Assembly (NCBI GenBank): GCA_013076295.1
Contig: RQOL01000531.1
Location: forward strand, 620,001-684,000
From: Sanderia malayensis
Taxonomy: Eukaryota > Cnidaria > Scyphozoa > Semaeostomeae > Pelagiidae
Reading direction: 5' to 3'
Length of the DNA stretch: 64,000 nucleotides
Positions 23,001 to 36,600 of this stretch are shown here, piece after piece (within the stretch, counting starts at the first letter, position 1; the number at the start of each line of letters is the position of its first letter). Both the position numbers and the translations under genes were made by a program. Under the pieces are notes generated by a model. It was not told where the DNA came from. It worked only from the letters and a program-made list of their open reading frames with translations, and searched no databases.

Positions 23001-26000
23001 TCAGTACGAAGCCACGATAGCATCAATTAAAACAAGTTCCTCAATGCCTCAAATATTCACTTGTCTTTCTCGATTCCTTCAATATTCCTTTAATATTGAA
23101 GGTTTGATAACCCTTCAAAACTCGAATATATTTCACGTTCCCCAAGGTTGTTTAACCTAACCAAGTTAAAATGTGAAAAATAAACATGAAATCAAATTAA
23201 AGTGGTTTTAATCTCACCCTGTCACACTTGAAATGAACTTCTCAAGCTCCGGGCAAGCTTGTTCCAAATGCATTGTATTAACTGATATTTGCACAAGCTA
23301 CAAACATATAACAATAGCAAAAATAATGAAAGGCATAATAAAATCATTTGTATAATTATAAACCGTCCAGTCTCAAGGAGGGATTGATTAATAAGTACAA
23401 GCAATTGTCAGGATATTAGTTAGCTTGAAATAAAAGTATAGCTTGTAAAAGATAAAGAAAATGTTTAGATTCACACAAAAGAAAAATATCAATTTGCAAT
23501 TAGAATAAATTTGGATAGTTAATATGAATTATGATTCCTTCAATCGGTTTTAATTATTAATACACAAACCTGAGCTAAATTCAATGATGGATGAATTATC
23601 AAATTTTTCAACGACTCTGCAAAAAATATTATTCTGTCACTCAAAATTCTCTGGCTCAAACAAAAGACACTACATTCGAAGCTATAAATAATTATTTAAA
23701 AAATTGAGAAATTGACTGCAGCTTACCACTCAGAACTTTCGTAAGCAAAAAATTTGTGGATTTTCGAACAGCTTGATCAATCTCTGTGCGACTGAAAAAA
23801 AGAAAGAATCTTAAAAACAAATACAATTAAACAAAAAGATTTGAGAATTCTGATTTGCAAACCCAACAAATGAGATATTAGAAAAGAGTAACAAAGCCCT
23901 CACCTTATGTTTAGGTTCTCATTGAATTTTATCGATGCCAAAATGAACTTTTTAACCTGGAAAGAAAAAGATGCGTGCATGAGCTAGCAAAAGTAGGCAA
24001 CATAAATTGTTCTATGTGGCAATGTGTTGTGAAAGATACCTCGTCAAATGCCTTTGGCACATACGCAGAGAAAGGATAGAATTTAGGATAGCCAGCCTGG
24101 ACGAAAAAAATTGATAATCAATAACATAATCAATACAAAGCAAAAGTAAGAAAATTCAAGTTTTAAATTTAATTGTAAACATTGAACTCTCGGCAGAAGA
24201 AATTGCAAATAATCAGAAAAAGGAAATAGATACTTAATTTCGTAAATAAGTAGCCATACCTTAGCTTGGGCAAGATGATCAGGAAACTCTGCCAAAATAT
24301 CAAGTTCTTCTTCGTTATGAACGGCCAGAGATGTGTAATTATCAGATGAACCAAGATCACTAGAAGGAGAAAGAATCGAAGTCAGCTTAAATCTTGAAAA
24401 TAACTTGTACATTACTAAAAATACTAACACTTAAACAGGACCACATCAAATAAATTGTTGTCAGGGAAACTGAAATATTTTGATGTCATTGATATGCTGT
24501 GTGGAGACCAGGGAAGAAAGAAAAGGAAAACGAGAAAAAGATTAGAAAAAGAAAGAGCAAATTACGATCTATATCTTGCATTCCTCAAGTGTGAAAAGAA
24601 TTATGGAAAGAATAAAGAAACGAAATTTGAAATTAAATTTATTCTTACGAAAAGACTTGTTTCCACTTCTTCGCAAGCATTGTGTTATACTGATCTCTGC
24701 AAAAATGTAAACAAAGCTACTTGGCAGTGCTGATAACAGGAACATAACGATTTTATTTGAAGGTGAAGGCATAAACAAAATCTTAACAAAGCAAATGAAC
24801 ATAGCCAAATATATAAATTGATGCATAACTGTATGAAAACATTACATATTACTAACCTCATTTTAACAAGAACATCATATAATGCTGTTACACTGAAACC
24901 ATAGCCCTGGAAAGCAAAAATCAAGATCAAATGAGTACATTAAGAGACAAAGTGATCAATTACAATGGAGAAAAATGATATTTGGATGACTGGTTATGAA
25001 ATTTGGTCAAGCATCAAATAGCAATAGAGACTTCAAAACTTCAAAACCTTATAGGAAAATTGTGGATCGCATTAGAAATTAGTTTTGCTAATTATTGAGA
25101 GAAGAGTTACAGAATAGACATACAAATGTATTTTCAACACAAAATCATGCTGAGAATATCGGATGGAATAAAATCAAAGCGTTTTGATTTTATTCCATCG
25201 AATATTCTCAGCTTCTTTTGCTTATTTTGACAAGGTGTTAATTCGATCCCCCCCCCCCGACGGACTATTTTTGGGATGTCTGGAGAATAAATAATGTAAA
25301 ATAGCTAGGTGTATTTGGGCCTATAAATAGTGAAGTTAAAGTAAGTTAATTACTTACAGTAAGTGTATGACTGAACCAAACAACAAGCTCCTTGACTTTC
25401 AGCATCATTGAAGGATCTTCTAAACTTGCCTATGCGTGATAAAATAACAAGTCGATACGACACTCCGCACAATAGAAGTTTACGATAGCTAATACAGTAG
25501 TAGTTTACGCCAAGCTCTCACTTTATTACACTTACGCATTGAGTTGTTAGAACAGAGCGTATCTTTGGAACAGCAAGCTCCCAGCGTTCATCCAACGTAC
25601 CCCTAAAATAAATGCACCAGTTATAATCCAAGATCACAGATGAAATCCAACATGCATCATTTGCATCAACATTAACCTAACTTGCATCAACATTAACCTA
25701 ACAAAATGTAATAAAATGATACAGAAAAACTAGAGATCAAATAGAGATGGAGCAATGCGCAGTATAGTTAACACGGGCCATGTTAGATTATTGATCCTGC
25801 GGTTACAATGATAAACATTGCCGGATAAACGATTTCAATTCACCGTCACGTTCCCAACATTAGTTTTTACGGTTGTGGATGAGTACAGTTAAACGGAGAT
25901 TATAACAAACCGACCTCGTTACAACACCTTGAGTCGTATTCATTATCGTGTCTTCGACAAGAAAAAACCTGAAGAAGAAAGGCACAAAATTACAAGAAAT

Positions 26001-29000
26001 TAGGATAGAATATAAAGATTCCTAGGCCAACGAATGAATGTCTTTGGACAACGAGGGCTGTCTAAGCTCTCACTTCTTGGGACTTAAAATTTTGTTCAAT
26101 ACTCACCCAACAATAATATGGAAATAGGCTTGAAATGCGTCAAGACTCTCATGCTACAAATAAAACATATTGCAATAATATCAGATCCTGTTTTGTTAGC
26201 AACAAAAATAACACCAATCTGATGAAAAAGGCAAGACTCGCAGAAAAAATCGATGAAAGCATAGCGAAGTAATCACAGTGCAACTGTTTTATATCAACAA
26301 TCTATGTGAAGCAAAAGTGCATGACAGAATAGCACTGCTGAAGCTTTTGAGAGAATCTTCCATAGATATGAAAATAGGCAATAATCTGTTTACACGCTAA
26401 GCATAATTACGAGGAATGTTTCATAGACTTCTAAACAAAATTGCCTGGAATAGGTGTTAGGCATAGATCGGTGTTAGGTGAATAGGCATAGAACAATCTA
26501 TAATCATACTGGAATTGAAAATAGAAATCTAAATATCTCACAATATTATAAGTGCCAGCTCTTTGCCAATCGAATGCCAAACTCGATTGCTTCCTCCTCT
26601 CTTTCTTGTAGTGATCCTCAAAATGCTCTCGTTCGCCCTAAACAAAGCGAGCAGAAAACCAAAAAATAAGCTCAAGTAAAAGGAATCAGATATAAACGTG
26701 TCAAAACTAGCACACTTTAAACATCGAAATTTTAAACAGCGCTCACCAGTGCAGTATATATATGGAGACATCGATAAACAGGAGAAAAGTCAACAAGATC
26801 AGCTGGACATAGGTCCAATTCCTAGAAAATTAGAAGGGAAAAGCTTCAAGATGCTAACTAAAAAACCTTAAACCTCGTTAACAAAAATCAAATGATAACT
26901 AGTACATCTCTTGTCTCCTCTTCTGATTTTGACTCATCACATAAGATATGCATGCATCAAAATTGACCATGAATAAGAGGCATCGCTACCTCATATCATA
27001 CGAAATATCCTATTTCCTTGGGCACTTCAGAATACTGTTAGCCAGCTGTCATGCTACGTTGAAAAATAATGACTACATAATTCAGAAGTAAAGAAGGCAG
27101 GGGGTAAATACAAATAGATACCTCGTCATTGTCCACGGCACAAGCATCAACTCCATGAAGAAGTGTCAAACTGTATTGCTGATGTGCCTGAAGGGTGATA
27201 AATCATATTGATATTATTAAAATCGAAGATAAATATGCACAACGATGAGACAAATGCATTAAATACATTATACAATACAATGAATGTAGAAAGTGGAGCT
27301 TTAACAGTCTTATGTTAAGGAAAAACAAATTAAATGTGTAGTTATACTTGTTTCATGGCAATGCTTCCAAGTTTCTCTGATTTTGCTCGAACATTTTCAA
27401 GGAAAAGCTGCAAAAAGAAGCATAGAGTCTCATAAGAAAATAGTCTGAAGATGAATTAATTACAACAAAAATCATCAAACAATTCTTGGCCATTATACTA
27501 AGAAACCTGTCATACTAGGGGCTTTTTACATCAAGATTTCAAATTCAATGATATAATGATATGCAACAGGTAAAGATGACTTTATAGATACGATCCACTC
27601 TCGTTATCTCAAACTCGCAGGGGAAATAAAAATTTGTTCAACATAGCGAGAGTTTGAGATATCCAAACTAAATTCACCCAACTAGAGAATGAGGGGAAAT
27701 GGGAATCTGTTTGAGATAGTGAGTTGTTCCAAATAACCAAGTTCGAAATAGCGAGATTTATAAGCATTATAAGCATTCTACAGTCTACATAAAGCATAAC
27801 ATAAATATTGATAGATAATATTAAGCACAGCTCAAGTATCAAAACAACTTGCAACTAACCATGAGACCCTCCATGGCTGAATGTTTGATCCCTTCTCGGA
27901 AGGAAGGCAATTGATTTTTCATGATTTCCGTAAACCTGAAACTAAAAAGGAAGGAACTTTGTACTGAAGCTGACAACATTAGAAAATCATAACTTGGGGC
28001 CTATAGGTCCAATTTTATTACAAAATGATTACTTTTTGCTCTTGCTAAATGTGTCTGCTCCAATTGTTCAAGAGTTCTCAGAGCAAGGTAGTATCTAGAA
28101 AGACAAACATCATATTAGCGGATCTTCAAAAACAATTACGCAGGATGCAAAACACAATAACACTAGTTGTACAGAGGGCAATATTCTGAATTATTCACTC
28201 ACTTCTTACTTGACTTTTGCTCCTGCAGCTTGGCAAACATTTCAAGAACTAAACAGAACAAAAAGGCAAATATTATTCAATTGCTGTGCTACAAATAAGC
28301 TAGAAAATACTATTGTAAAATAAGGTAATGAAAATATGTTTGGTAACTTCCATTTACCTGGTAATAACAAACTGAGTGTCTCAATTGTTGCAGCAATATT
28401 TCTTTGAACAACTCTGTGACTCTCTAGTTCTTTTAGTTGGTTAACAAGCTGTTGATCCATTCAAATACAAATTCAACACAAATCAATCAATTATTTTCAT
28501 GTTAGAGAAAACGAATCAAACAGATCACGCAAGTATAATTCCTTTGACGCACTGCAAATTAGTTTCAGTCTATGATTTTCAAGATTCGGCCCTACCAGGC
28601 CTATTCATAATAACTAAATTCTAATGCTACGAATGTTTAATTGTTTACTGGTCGAGTTCGATTGGATTTACCATAATTTCATTCTCTGGTCAATTTTCAC
28701 CGCGATCCCAAACATCGAAACTCGAACTTCACTGCGAATCCACATGCACCCGAGGGAGGCTGACGTAATTCCACTCCGACTTATTGTTTATAAGATTTTC
28801 TCGCGTCGTCCTGCTTACCTTATTTTCTTGTTTTTTTCTCTAACATGAAGTTGACCAATTCCTTTATGGCCTCGTCAAGAGTTATTAGCAATAAAATCAA
28901 TTATTTCCTTTTCATTTTATAACTAAGTGTGATGAAAGAAAAAAAGAAGAGTTACCTCACTACCAGAAGCCTGGATCTGGGTGTCAGCTGTTTTTACTTG

Positions 29001-29688
29001 AATCTACAAGAGAAAAGAATTTAATTGAATACAGAGTCATGGCAAATTCATTTTCACAGTTTGACTTTATGTGTGCTCTGATTTCTGACATATATCCATA
29101 TCCATATCATACCTTGAGCGTTCTGGCATCGGATCGTACTTTGATTAGTTCGTTGACAGATTCTATGAATCCTTGATAATGATAGTTGCACATTCTTTCA
29201 ATCTCTTTATCGTGAGCTTTTATTCTTTCATCCAGTTTGCACAGAAATTGCTGTTGAATTCCCTCCTCATTGACAGATCTAAAGAAGAAGAAGCAAAACT
29301 TTGATTAAATAATAAAAAAAAAATGAATAATACGTGTTTAAAATATTGACAACTAAGTTGCATGAATAAGATATGAATGAATGAGCTAGTCAATTTTTGT
29401 TCAAGTGATAGAATTGTTTTGATCAAATTTTATACAAAATATTTGGTCATTTCCATTGCTTTTTCAATTTCCTTATATGCACCTACAACTTCTTGGAAGA
29501 TTCTACTATTTTATGAGTGAACATCGTGATGATACATGTCTTCTAGCCCAAGGTTCTTATTCAATAAAATAAATCAAAAATGCTCTATACTTTAGAACTG
29601 GTCCAATAGGAGCATCACTAGATTCAATTTCTTGAATAAAACTGTCCAGACGAGTCTCAATCATATCTGTGTTTGCTGACTCAGCCAT
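20049..29688 (-). CDS. EXOC6: Exocyst complex component Sec15
   Basis: Exocyst subunit that binds Rab GTPases on secretory vesicles and tethers them to the plasma membrane. Exons on the minus strand, 5' to 3': 29688-29591, 29278-29113, 29003-28956, 28448-28358, 28248-28203, 28094-28033, 27941-27860, 27407-27348, 27187-27122, 26821-26747, 26637-26542, 26153-26107, 25968-25915, 25602-25536, 25429-25358, 24906-24857, 24696-24649, 24359-24260, 24096-24040, 23956-23904, 23791-23727, 23616-23570, 23297-23218, 22897-22843, 22487-22415, 22032-21926, 21822-21742, 21252-21192, 21091-21018, 20534-20410, 20163-20049. The product is about 773 residues, against 804-811 in vertebrates. Diagnostic segments include MCNYHYQGFIESVNELIKVR, LVDFSPVYRCLHIY, VRKSTNFLLT, SSEYLVDLIAYLQGAF and the C-terminal KKMDRDKKKVKDAILKRLRE. 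All junctions agree in phase except exon 6 to 7, which lacks one base. Confidence 0.94.
25149..25212. repeat. 30-bp hairpin in Sec15 intron
   Basis: Inverted repeat with a 30-bp stem (two mismatches) and a 4-nt loop. The left arm starts GCTGAGAATATCGGATGG; the right arm ends CCATCGAATATTCTCAGC. A run of C follows at about 25249-25259. It may be a collapsed MITE or a small-RNA-type hairpin. Confidence 0.8.
27595..27765. repeat. Dispersed repeat in Sec15 intron
   Basis: Contains several related TCGCTATTTCGAAC / GCGAGAGTTTGAGATA motifs in both orientations (CTCTCGTTATCTCAAACTC, GCGAGAGTTTGAGATAT, GTTTGAGATAGTGAG, GTTCGAAATAGCGAG). This is the pattern of an old palindromic interspersed repeat. 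The borders are approximate. Confidence 0.5.
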
Positions 29689-29929
29689 TTTGTGCAGTGC
29701 CAATTTCTTATAAATGGTTCTGACTGCTCTTGATCTGACTATTTGCCTGTATCATCTGCAAAAGAAATAAAACGAGATGCTTCACGTAGCTTCGACTTGA
29801 TAGTTTCATTTATCATAGGCAAAAATAAAACAAAACATTATCCTTTTCTAGCTTGATTTTGGATTCCCAATTATAAAAATTAAAGTTCCCAGAAAGGTGT
29901 TTGTCTTACAGTGGTTGCTCCATACCTTC

Positions 29930-30355
29930 CAAAGTGGAGAGAAGGAAAAGCGGGAGACATTGCGAGCGGAGCGAGCAAAAAATTAGAGCTGGGGGTCTGG
30001 GGGCACTCCGAGCCCCCCAGCGTTGACAATTCTAATAGTTTTGACAATTAAAAGAATTTGTTACGAAGAGCATTGAGTAATAAAATTCCAAAGTTTGGCG
30101 CCTGGCTTTATCTGATGTCGTAGTCGTAACTATTTTAATGTTTTGATTTAAATCACATAGAATCGTTTGTCTGTTATGAAAAGGTTGCACTGTTGACAGT
30201 GATCCTGATTCTTCTTTATTTTATACCAGTTTTTTATTTTTATTATAAGTTTTTTTTCAAAAATCGGGAGGATTTTTTAATTGTCGGGAGGTTGGGAGAT
30301 GACCTCTCAAATCGGGAGTCTCCCGGTCATATCGGGAGGGTTGGAACATATGTTG
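29930..30355. repeat. Old interspersed repeat
   Basis: A G-rich left part (GCGAGCGGAGCGAGCAAAA, GGGGGTCTGGGGGCACTCCG) and a right part with repeated ATCGGGAG and the palindrome CGGGAGTCTCCCGG. The ends are weakly inverted (GCTCCATACCTTCC against GGAGGGTTGGAAC). It is probably a degenerate non-autonomous DNA element. It lies between the divergent Sec15 and NuMA genes. Confidence 0.45.
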
Positions 30356-30507
30356 CTCTTTATAAGAGTGAATTTTGCAAAGATAGAGTGTTGTACTATA
30401 GTGCTTGGCACTGAGTTGACAAACAATAAAAACCTGTACCCAAAATAATGCTAACAGACACGCCCCCCTGCCCAAGCTCTCCAAACTTCAAAGAACAGGG
30501 ACCTGTT

Positions 30508-32362
30508 CCCATCCAGGTCTGGTTTCACATTCAGATTCGCAGACCCAGTTTCATATTCGCGAGGGATTATCGTCCCATTCAGGTTCGGATTCGAGAAAAG
30601 GCACGTGTTTCGATGTCATTCAATTCAATTTAATTTTTAAATCATTCTATCATTCTATGAAATCAATTCAATTAAAGAAAATTAAAACATCAAAATTAAT
30701 AATATAATAGGATATAAGAACTACATTTACTTCTATATTTTTTACTTAATTTTGTACATGTTGGCTAATTTAATTTTTAAAGGCTTCAAACATGAAATTC
30801 ATTGAAGTTGCTTAAAGTTTATTCCAAGAAGAATGGAATTTTCAACATTGTTACTTCCCCAATTACATTACACATCTTTTAACATTACATATGTGCATAA
30901 ATTTTTCATTTCTCAAAGCAGGTTGAAAAGTTTCGGAGCTATATATACGGACTGATGTGAAAATAACCCGTATTTTATTTCATTTTACAAAATGATGCAT
31001 GCAAAGCGACTGAAACAAACAATGGACTAAAATAATGCTTGTAAATTTTGATAAAGACACAAAGTAAAACCATGCAATGAAATCAATCAATTGAAATGCT
31101 ATAAAAAATATTTATTTGCAAACGACTATGATGTTGTAGCTTGGAATTTTCTAACGAATGCATCTTTATTTTACACTGTTAATTTTTACTAATATCTGCA
31201 TTGCAAGACCTGTTCCTACAGATCATAATAATTTCCAGCAAATAATTAAAACCATTTGTATAAAGCCCGTATAAAGTTTTACTACTGATTTGTTATGTTG
31301 TTGTTGTTGCCATCCCGTTATTTTTGTTGTTGTTCTACCTCGGAACATTTGGCCTAAGCAAATTCTGAATCTGAATCTACTCTTCTACGCCGCTATTACA
31401 ACATATTTTGTACCAATTTCACCTGCAACCGCAGGGCATCCAATTCCTCTAGCTTCTGTAAAAAAAAATATGCAAATGTGGCCAGCATTTAAGCATTTAT
31501 TGAGAAATGGAAGTTTTTGGCGAATCCGAACCTGAATGGGACGAAAATGATCATGCTGTGAATTTTGAATCTGAATCTACGCTTCTACGCCGTTATTACG
31601 ATATATTTTGGACCAATTTTACTGCAACAGTGGGGCATCCAATTCTTCTAGCTTATGTGAAAAAATCTTGCAAATGTAGCCAGTATTTAATGGGAAATGG
31701 CAATTTTTGTCGAATCAGAACCTGAATGGGACAAATATCCCGCTGCGAATTTTGAATCTGAATCTACGCTTCTACGCCGTTAATACGATATATTTTGGAC
31801 CAATTTTACTGCAACAGTGGGGCATCTAATTCTTCTAGCCTCTGTGAAAAAATCTTGCAAATGTAGCAAGTATTTATTGAGAAATAGCAATTTTTGTCGA
31901 ATCCGAACCTGAATGGGACGAAAATGATCATGCTGCGAATTTTGAATCTGAATCTAGGCTTCTACGCCGTTATTACGATATATTTTGCACCAATTTCAAC
32001 TTCAAGAGCAGGGCATCCAATTCCTCTAGCTTCTGTGAAAAAATCTTGCAAATCTGGCCAGTATTTATTGAGAAATGGCAATTTTTGTCGAATCCGAACC
32101 TGAATGGGACGAATATCCCGCTGCGAATTTTGAATCTGAATCTAGACTTCTACGCCGTTATTACGATATATTTTGCACAAATTTCAACTGCAACAGCAGG
32201 GCATCCAATTCTTCTGGCTTCTGCGAAAAAATCTTGCAAATCTAGCCAGTATTTATTGAGAAATGGCAATTTTAGTCGAATCCGAACCTGAATGGGACGA
32301 TAATCCCTCGCGAATATGGAGCTGGGTCGGCGAATCTGAATGTGAATCCAGACCTGAATGGG
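30508..32362. mobile_element. Non-autonomous element with 86-bp TIRs and internal tandem array
   Basis: The left end 30508-30593 and the right end 32277-32362 are inverted repeats of equal length (86 bp). Both contain CGAATCCGAACCTGAATGGG, CGATAATCCCTCGCGAATAT and CGAATCTGAATGTGAA. Between them are AT-rich DNA and a tandem array (31345-32276). No transposase ORF is present. The array unit contains the same CGAATCCGAACCTGAATGGG word as the TIR, so the array probably grew from the right end. No target duplication could be fixed. Superfamily unknown. Confidence 0.75.
31345..32276. repeat. 190-bp tandem repeat, about 5 copies
   Basis: The word CGAATCCGAACCTGAATGGG recurs at 31521, 31711, 31898, 32089 and 32277, giving spacings of 190, 187, 191 and 188 bp. 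Each unit also carries CTTCTACGCCGTTATTACG and a GGGCATCCAATTC block. Short ORFs of 60-80 codons reappear in every unit and share a sequence, but they follow the repeat rather than a conserved protein. Confidence 0.9.
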
Positions 32363-33622
32363 ATGTAGTAGAACAGGGATAGCACAGATAAAATATTTCT
32401 TACTTTATAAAACTATCTCATGGATTCCTATTAATATGTTACTCAGATTTACCAAAAATAAAGATCTATATTTGCAGGACAAAAATCATGAACACAAATT
32501 GACTTCCTGTTTGTTTTTTATTCCAAGGATAAGGATAAACTTTATTAGGTACTATTACACGTTCTTTCATGTGTTAGGGTCGGCAGAATTTCATAAATAT
32601 GTTGAGGTATTATAACAAAGACTACTTATAAACTATTTACCTGCTTAAATGCTTTGCAAAAACCAGGAAACAGCTAGATGAAATGAGACCAAAAACTTCA
32701 TTTTTCGCATTCCTCTCCACATCCCTGATATGATCTGATGATGTTGGAGAATGATATCAACAGTTGAAATCAGGCAACAGCTGTCCGTGAATCGCGCATG
32801 CGAAAACACTCCCTCGTGCAATGGAAATACATCAGGGCAAATCGACTTCAGTTGCTCAATCCAATCCATCTGCAGTCCAGTGTCACTGATTTGAATTCAC
32901 CACAGCTGTTGAAGATGATGCCAATGCCTCCAAAAGGAGATGTCTGACTGTTGGTTGCATGCCAATGATTCGACTTCATCTCCGAAGTATTCGCTTTGAC
33001 TTCAACATTGAGTATAAAAAGTAAAAAATAAATAATGTTAAAAAAGAAGAAAACAAGAATTAAATACAAATTCCAAGGGAAGAAAAAACTCCGCTAAAAG
33101 AGCGAAGCCCTCTCTTCCTCATGCGGGTCAGTGCGTCCCATGAAAGGCTGCTACTAAGCTCCCCACCCCTTTTAGATCGTTTTGCCAGAACATCGAGATC
33201 AAGCCAACGAGGCCGAAGCTGCGCTGGACGAGTGACCAGTATTCTATCCCCGGCCGAAAGAAGCGTGTTATGAAGCCGTCGTCTAGAAATACCCAGTAGC
33301 ATTTGTCATGGGCAGCGACCGCCGTCGGAAAGATAGCTGATGTTCATTGAAATACACATTTGGAGTTTGCGATGCATTGCACGTGGGAAACTTAACTTAA
33401 AATTACAACCTCTTGCGCCCTTGTGGTAGCTTTTGATTGTTTGAAACTTTGCTCAATGCTGATTGGATTGTCGAATTCGAATTCAGTTTACGAAATTTGA
33501 AATCCAATCATCTGATGCATGTTGTTATTGTGTACTTATAGGCCCTTGCCGTTACTTCAAATATAATCAAAACAAAATAAATGATTTAAAAGCCTGCGTT
33601 GAATCTGCATGGATTTTTAATC
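32363..33622. other. Intergenic upstream of NuMA
   Basis: Mostly AT-rich. A G/C-richer island at about 33060-33330 contains an 80-codon minus-strand open frame with no recognisable domain. It may be promoter-proximal DNA. Another minus-strand open stretch (32645-32869) begins after an acceptor-like CTGCAG but matches no known family. Confidence 0.4.
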
Positions 33623-36600
33623 ATGGATCCAGAAAAAGCGGAATCATTGCTTAAATGGGTAAATATGTTCAATAAAATAATAAAACGGGCAAAGCGCGTT
33701 ATAAAATAGATAGGCCATGTTTTTTATCGTGACCGCCAAAAATTATGTAAAGTTGATAATCCCAAATAATTTATTGATTTACAAGAATTACCGATCAAAT
33801 ATGTTGTGACTTAAGTGATAAATGAATCGCAGTAGTTTGTTGAATATTTTGCATGTTTGGGCAACGCCTCCTTTTGCATAATTGTGTGCTGTATATCTAA
33901 GTATACATATCATGACTTCATGCAGTCATTTATCCCTAACTTACCCAGCAACACCCTAACAAAGCTCAAATCAAAACTCTTTTTTGCTGCTAAACTGATC
34001 AAATTTTTGCATTCAGGTTTCAATACTGATACGCCCAGATGATTTACTAAATTTCAAAACGTTTTCTGATGGAGTTGTACTGTTAGAACTCCTCAAATTA
34101 ATGTAAGTATATATGAAAACATCTGAATCCTAACGAATCACTTTTGTAAGCTCTTTTTTCTACAACGCTATTCAATTTTATTAAATTCTAAAATTTTCCA
34201 TGGACAGTGACAAAGAAGCATGGACAGAAGAATTTGGCAATGATGCATCTGCAAAAATAGAATGCATATACACATATTTGCAGGGTAATAAGATACAAAA
34301 TCAACTTCTCAACATCTCTTATTGTTCTTTTTCTTAATCAATTGATAATTAAAATACTATTGCAATTTTAAACAATGCTGTTTTAATTCTGTAGGTCTAT
34401 ATGGAGATGTAAGAGATATTGTAAGCAAAACAGCCATTCTGGCTGGAGACGAACTTGAGATTGCTAAGGTAAAGTCCTAACATGTTTAGAATTTGATTTT
34501 CTTCTTTCAAAATGCTTCTTGTATTTAGATGTGCACCACAAAGATTGATAGTTTTATGCATGACAGCTTCCATCAAAGTGACACTGTTATGGTCTATTTT
34601 GCAGCTTCTTACCATGGTGCTAGTGTGTGCTGTAAATTCGGATAATGTGCACCAGTTTGTGGAACCAGTGATGACATTACCCAAATCACACCAAACAAGA
34701 ATAATGTCTATTATTGAACCAGTGAACAGTAATCTAAGCGGAGACTTGAAAGAGCTGTTAACTACAGTTGTGCACTCCTAGTAAGTTACTACTCTACTTT
34801 TGACTTTAAATTTTTCAATACAGTAAAGACCCATGTACAAGAATTGAAGAGCCTTTAAACTGATATTTCTGCTTAAAACAATAGAAAATAATAGACTATT
34901 GTATTTAAACAATGGGTTGGGTGCAAAAGTCACGCATATGTGGGTTCTTTCCTGGTGTTCAACTATATTCTGGAATAGCCATATAGCTAGCCCATATACA
35001 TGGCTGGACAAGCCATCTTGAGAAAGCCAACTGTAATAATGAGGTGTGAATGACTTGAAATCTCTTAGCCAACAGTGTGTTTCAGTGTTAAATCAAAGTT
35101 GAAAAGGCAGCCTTAGCAGTTACCGTAGATAAGAACAAAGTCGAGATAATTATGTTGACTTCAATTACTATCTGTTTATGTTTTGTAGTATCAAATGATG
35201 ACTCACAGGTCACAAAGTCACCTTCAAGCTACATCTTCTCACCAGATCGGAATGGACCATATTCTCCATACCCCAGTTTTGTTAGTTCACCTGCCATAGG
35301 TTTCCATGTCCGCGATAACTCTCACAGCTCATCTATTGGAGCTGATTCACCATTTCAATATATGGCATCACCACACCTAGTGAGAAAGAAGGAATTGGTA
35401 AGAAAATGCATGAGTTACACACATGTATCAAACCTGTACATGTCTAGATTAACCTGTTTTGCAGACTGTAAAGTAATTTACAGCAAAATAATATTTTTCC
35501 CATAGTTTGAAAAGAATAAACTCAATGTGAGAATACGACGCTTGATGTCAAGTGTAACCACACAAGGCCACGTAATTGATGATTTAGAACACAGACTGGC
35601 TGAGACAGGGAAGAAAAATGAAATGCTTGGTATGAAGAAGGACAAATTGTTGGGGAAAATTCATTATTAGCTTTTATCTGGGTAGTTTTTTCTCCAAGTC
35701 AGGGCTACAATTAATTTGTCCAGATCAAAGTTCCATAATGTCTGGAAAAAGTAAAATGTAATTTGATTGAAATGTCTTTTTGTCACAGAAATCATTAATG
35801 CAGATTTGAAGAAAAAATTGAAAGGGTTTTCTTCACTGCAAGAAGAGGTAGACTTGTTGAGATTGGCAGCAATTGAAAGTAAAACAAAACAGTTGGACAG
35901 TGAGAGGTTTGCATGCAATTCTGGTACATGAATAAAAACCTGTGCATTGATAATGTGATCCTTTTTGACACAGTATGTGATGCGAATTTTCTAGAACATT
36001 GCAAAAGTTGGCAAGTTTGATGAAGGAGAATGCAACTTTAAAAGAAGAATTGGAGCAAGCAAAAATAAATAGTGAAGAAGATGAACGAAAGGTTGGAAAT
36101 TCTAGCTTTACTCTTTGTGATGGTCAAGTACATTATCATTTTCCTCAAAGGTTGACAGAAAAAAGACGACACAGTTTACTCAATCAGCTAAACTTTTTCC
36201 ACAAAGTGCTGTGTTGAAGATCTAACAAACATTATAATTTGTTTATTATCACGAAAATCGCGTTTCTTTTTGCTTTTTGTCTCGAGGCAAAGGAAGTGAT
36301 ACTGTATAGCTATTGTCCTGTGGGGGCTTTCTCAAATAAGATATTATTCTGCACTCATGCTTCCCTCGAATAAGACCCCATGGGGGCTTATTCGAGGGGG
36401 GGCTTATTTGCAAAAATGATTTTTTAGGTGGGGGCTTAATCGAGGGGGGCGCTTATTCGAACGTGGGGGCTTATTCGAGGATTTACGGTAATAAGATCAT
36501 TGCCAATATGACTGCAAGATGTTGTGGATAAAAATATTAAATTATTGACATTTTTCCTTTTGCTTTCTTCTAGCTGTGTGAATTTGATGGACTCAAGAAA

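Noticed and set aside
31290..32291. Repeated 70-80 codon ORFs as a tandem gene family
   Set aside because: They follow the 190-bp tandem repeat and have no independent sign of coding.
33060..33302. 80-codon minus-strand ORF upstream of NuMA
   Set aside because: No family, no clear splice partners; probably G/C-rich promoter-proximal DNA.
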